From Brienomyrus brachyistius (taxonomy: Eukaryota; Chordata; Actinopteri; Osteoglossiformes; Mormyridae): a stretch of DNA of 64,000 nt. Location: the NCBI RefSeq assembly GCF_023856365.1, contig NC_064538.1:15788435-15852434 (forward strand). The letters run 5' to 3'. Each line of letters starts with the position of its first letter. The first letter of the stretch is position 1. A program made the translations under genes and the position numbers. Of this stretch, positions 62,001 through 64,000 are shown one piece after another. Under the pieces are notes generated by a model. That model saw only the letters and a program-made list of their open reading frames with translations, did not search any database and had not been told where the DNA came from.

Positions 62001-62899
62001 CAAAGATACAGCTAATTATTAGCATTATGTAATACCCTACGGATTATTGTACAATATTGGAAATATATAAATAGTAATTTCCCCCTTTACGTTTTCTCAA
62101 CTAAGCCGTCCACCCAGTAAAACGAATAACGTATGACTGTTTTTGTTATGATAATATTATGCGGCTTCTATTGCATTGCACGCATTTATTCATTGCCCAT
62201 AAGTACTACTAGGTAATAAAAAACGTTGCAAGTCTTCAGGATTTTCAAGAATCAAGCAATATGTCATCTCTAGTGATGCAGTAAAAAAGAGTTATAGAAT
62301 GTAAACACCGAACCGGTTACTGAACGAACGTCGAATCACAAATGTTCCGGACTAAACTGTACACATCTTAGTATACTCACAATGAGCAGTGCATCGGAAA
62401 AGGTTGCGTAATGCCTTTCCATCTTATACAGTGATTGAAATATGAAAAACACGCAAACGTCCTTAAATTTTAGAAATGACGGAAGTAAGCCGTCTTCATG
62501 GACAACGCTGATAAAAAAGGATGACACACGCACACTTCGAGACACGCATATGCCGAGCGCTGCATCACTACTGCAGCACCCAATACTCAGCACAAAAAGG
62601 TTTACAAACGATCGAAAAGAACGTGCCCATGCATTATTTACCTTTATGCACCACAGAGCTGTAGAAAATACGCAGGCATTTCCCATTCTGTATCCAGTGT
62701 TTAAAATCTCAACCCTCACTCTACGCCCTATTCATAAAACACTCCGCATGCTCACTGATCACAGTCCTTGGTGTGTCCTATATACACAAATAGCAACCAG
62801 AGGTGGAACCTGCATGTTTCACAATCAAATTGAATCAGCTTTGCAGATGGAATTAATTGTAAAACTGATATAATCAGAACAGTGTAGAGCTTTACCTGT

Positions 62900-63095
62900 A
62901 TACCACTCCGGTATTGGTTCAATGATCCATGACCACGTACCCAGTTTCAGTACCCATTGATTCTCACTCCAGACTTGCGCAGCCGCTCGCGTGGAAGGCG
63001 CAGGTGAAGGAGAGGGGCACTGCGGCGTGAGTGCCGGAGCGCCGGGAGCCAGCGGGCAGTGCACAGACAGAGGCAGCTGCGTAACGTCTTAAAGC
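62900..63095 (-). promoter_or_regulatory. snph: GC-rich block, candidate snph promoter and first exon
   Basis: A CpG-rich stretch at 62980-63085 (GCCGCTCGCGTGGAAGGCGC, GAGCGCCGGGAGCCAGCGGG) stands out from AT-rich surroundings. Read on the minus strand it is followed by possible donors (for example GG|GTACGTGG near 62935). No snph coding is expected this far upstream, so it would be non-coding. Placement rests only on base composition and on the lack of any other candidate gene. Confidence 0.35.
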
Positions 63096-64000
63096 GATAC
63101 TCTTCTTCCTAAGAGCGGTCACTGATGATCTCGAGTGTTACAGTAGTACCGGAGTTACCAAAATATCACTCAATGTGACTGTTGTATCGTGAAATCTGAC
63201 GCGTATATTAAGTGATAAACAAATTAAAAGTTGCATTTTGATGGCAAATATCAGCGACTAGTTAGAGCATTGTGACCTTGGGAACGAAATATTTAAACTA
63301 AATTTATGGAGGGTAAAATAACTCCCAAAAATAAAATTATTATCCCCACTGTGGTACCCTAATTTCCCTTAAGCCTAATGTAGTGGTCATCTTAGGTCGA
63401 AAATGTTATTCTTTATGTCCACAATCTAAAACATTTGACCACTTCTATGAAATGAACGACAAAAGTCTGTGTATAGGCGTTAAACTGGTCCATAGGATAC
63501 CAATGACGGTGAAACACCCGTGTGGCTTCCGACGTGCACTCCTTTATTTTTCACATTCCAAAGCAAACTTTATTGCTCCTCTGATACATATCCCATACGG
63601 CAGTCACAAACAAACAAAAAAAAAACTAATCGGTGAAGCACTTTCTTGTACGATACGCTACACAATACTCAAATTATAATGGCAGGTTTAACACAAAATA
63701 TTCTAACAATATACTTAAACAGAAAATACACAATTCTGTATAAATGACGATTTCACCTAAATAGAGGAAGGACATGGTACACAGTGCTGGTGAAATCAAT
63801 TTCATTAAAAACAAATTCGGTCCCTATGGGGTCCGTATGACCCTGGGTGCTGGGGAGGGGTCTTAGGCACTTCTAAATGAAGAAAGGGGGAGATACTCTA
63901 ATGAAGTCCAATTTAGTTGTTTTTAGTTGTGTTTTTTTGAAACACACACACAACACCTCTTTGATGGACCAACATCTCATGGATGCTTCCATCATTGGAA
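63096..64000. other. Right flank without identified gene
   Basis: AT-rich sequence with no supported exon. The last 70 bases (63930-64000) repeat a block found at 60838-60925, and the window edge cuts the element. Confidence 0.5.

Larger units (their letters stand above)
54441..62880. other. Probable snph 5' intron, part 2
   Basis: No credible exon on either strand. It includes TTTGTGGAT repeats (54895-55280), SINE tails (55885-56012, 56985-57200), a TCCA tract (58000-58036), a CA-flanked repeat (58806-59065), and otherwise unremarkable AT-rich DNA, especially from 59.7 to 62.8 kb. Confidence 0.5.

Noticed and set aside
62442..62873. 143-codon + strand frame and a 127-codon minus frame on the same DNA
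   Set aside because: Both strands are open over the same interval, with no motif and no splice context; treated as chance.
1..64000. CRISPR arrays, operons, or prokaryote-type systems
   Set aside because: The window is eukaryotic. The tandem repeats found are microsatellites, a minisatellite and transposon parts, and none has the spacing of a CRISPR array.

Overview
The window is vertebrate nuclear DNA, most likely from a ray-finned (teleost) fish. The evidence is spliced genes with short exons and GT-AG introns, fish-type tRNA-derived SINEs ending in GGATGG repeats, CR1/L2-type LINE tails, many small inverted-repeat DNA transposons, and CA/CT microsatellites. Species cannot be fixed from the sequence alone.

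Five protein-coding genes were assembled exon by exon, and in each the reading frame closes across every junction. Four lie on the + strand: the 3' part of nsfl1c (p47; 155-1620), a complete 14-exon MFSD2-family lipid transporter (5156-18141), fkbp1a (FKBP12; 19718-22060) and sdcbp2 (syntenin-2; 32375-39948). snph (syntaphilin; coding exons 49066-45832) lies on the - strand and is convergent with sdcbp2. From memory, this is the NSFL1C-FKBP1A-SDCBP2-SNPH order of human 20p13, with an MFSD2 gene retained between NSFL1C and FKBP1A. The related human block on 2p23 is UBXN2A-MFSD2B-FKBP1B, so the transporter looks like the whole-genome-duplication sister of MFSD2B that is absent from human 20p13.

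Layout: 1-1.8 kb nsfl1c end; 1.8-5.1 kb intergenic with an old SINE; 5.1-19.2 kb MFSD2-like gene; 19.6-23.6 kb fkbp1a with a probable 3'UTR intron; 24.5-25.75 kb a decayed partial duplicate of fkbp1a; about 25.9-40.7 kb sdcbp2, whose introns hold nested mobile elements; 40.7-45.8 kb the convergent 3' ends of sdcbp2 and snph; 45.8-49.1 kb snph coding exons, with a 15-bp minisatellite in the last intron; 49-63 kb probable snph 5' intron carrying a decayed hAT transposon with terminal repeats and target duplications, a LINE tail and other repeats; about 62.9-63.1 kb a GC-rich block that may be the snph promoter and first exon.

The genes do not form a pathway. Their products act in p97-dependent membrane fusion (p47), lysolipid or sphingolipid export/import (MFSD2), peptidyl-prolyl isomerisation and calcium-channel regulation (FKBP12), PDZ scaffolding and exosome trafficking (syntenin-2) and axonal mitochondrial anchoring (syntaphilin). 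Their proximity reflects old synteny. I found no novel multi-gene system. The strongest leads are the MFSD2 ohnolog, the fkbp1a duplicate scar and the nested transposon structures.
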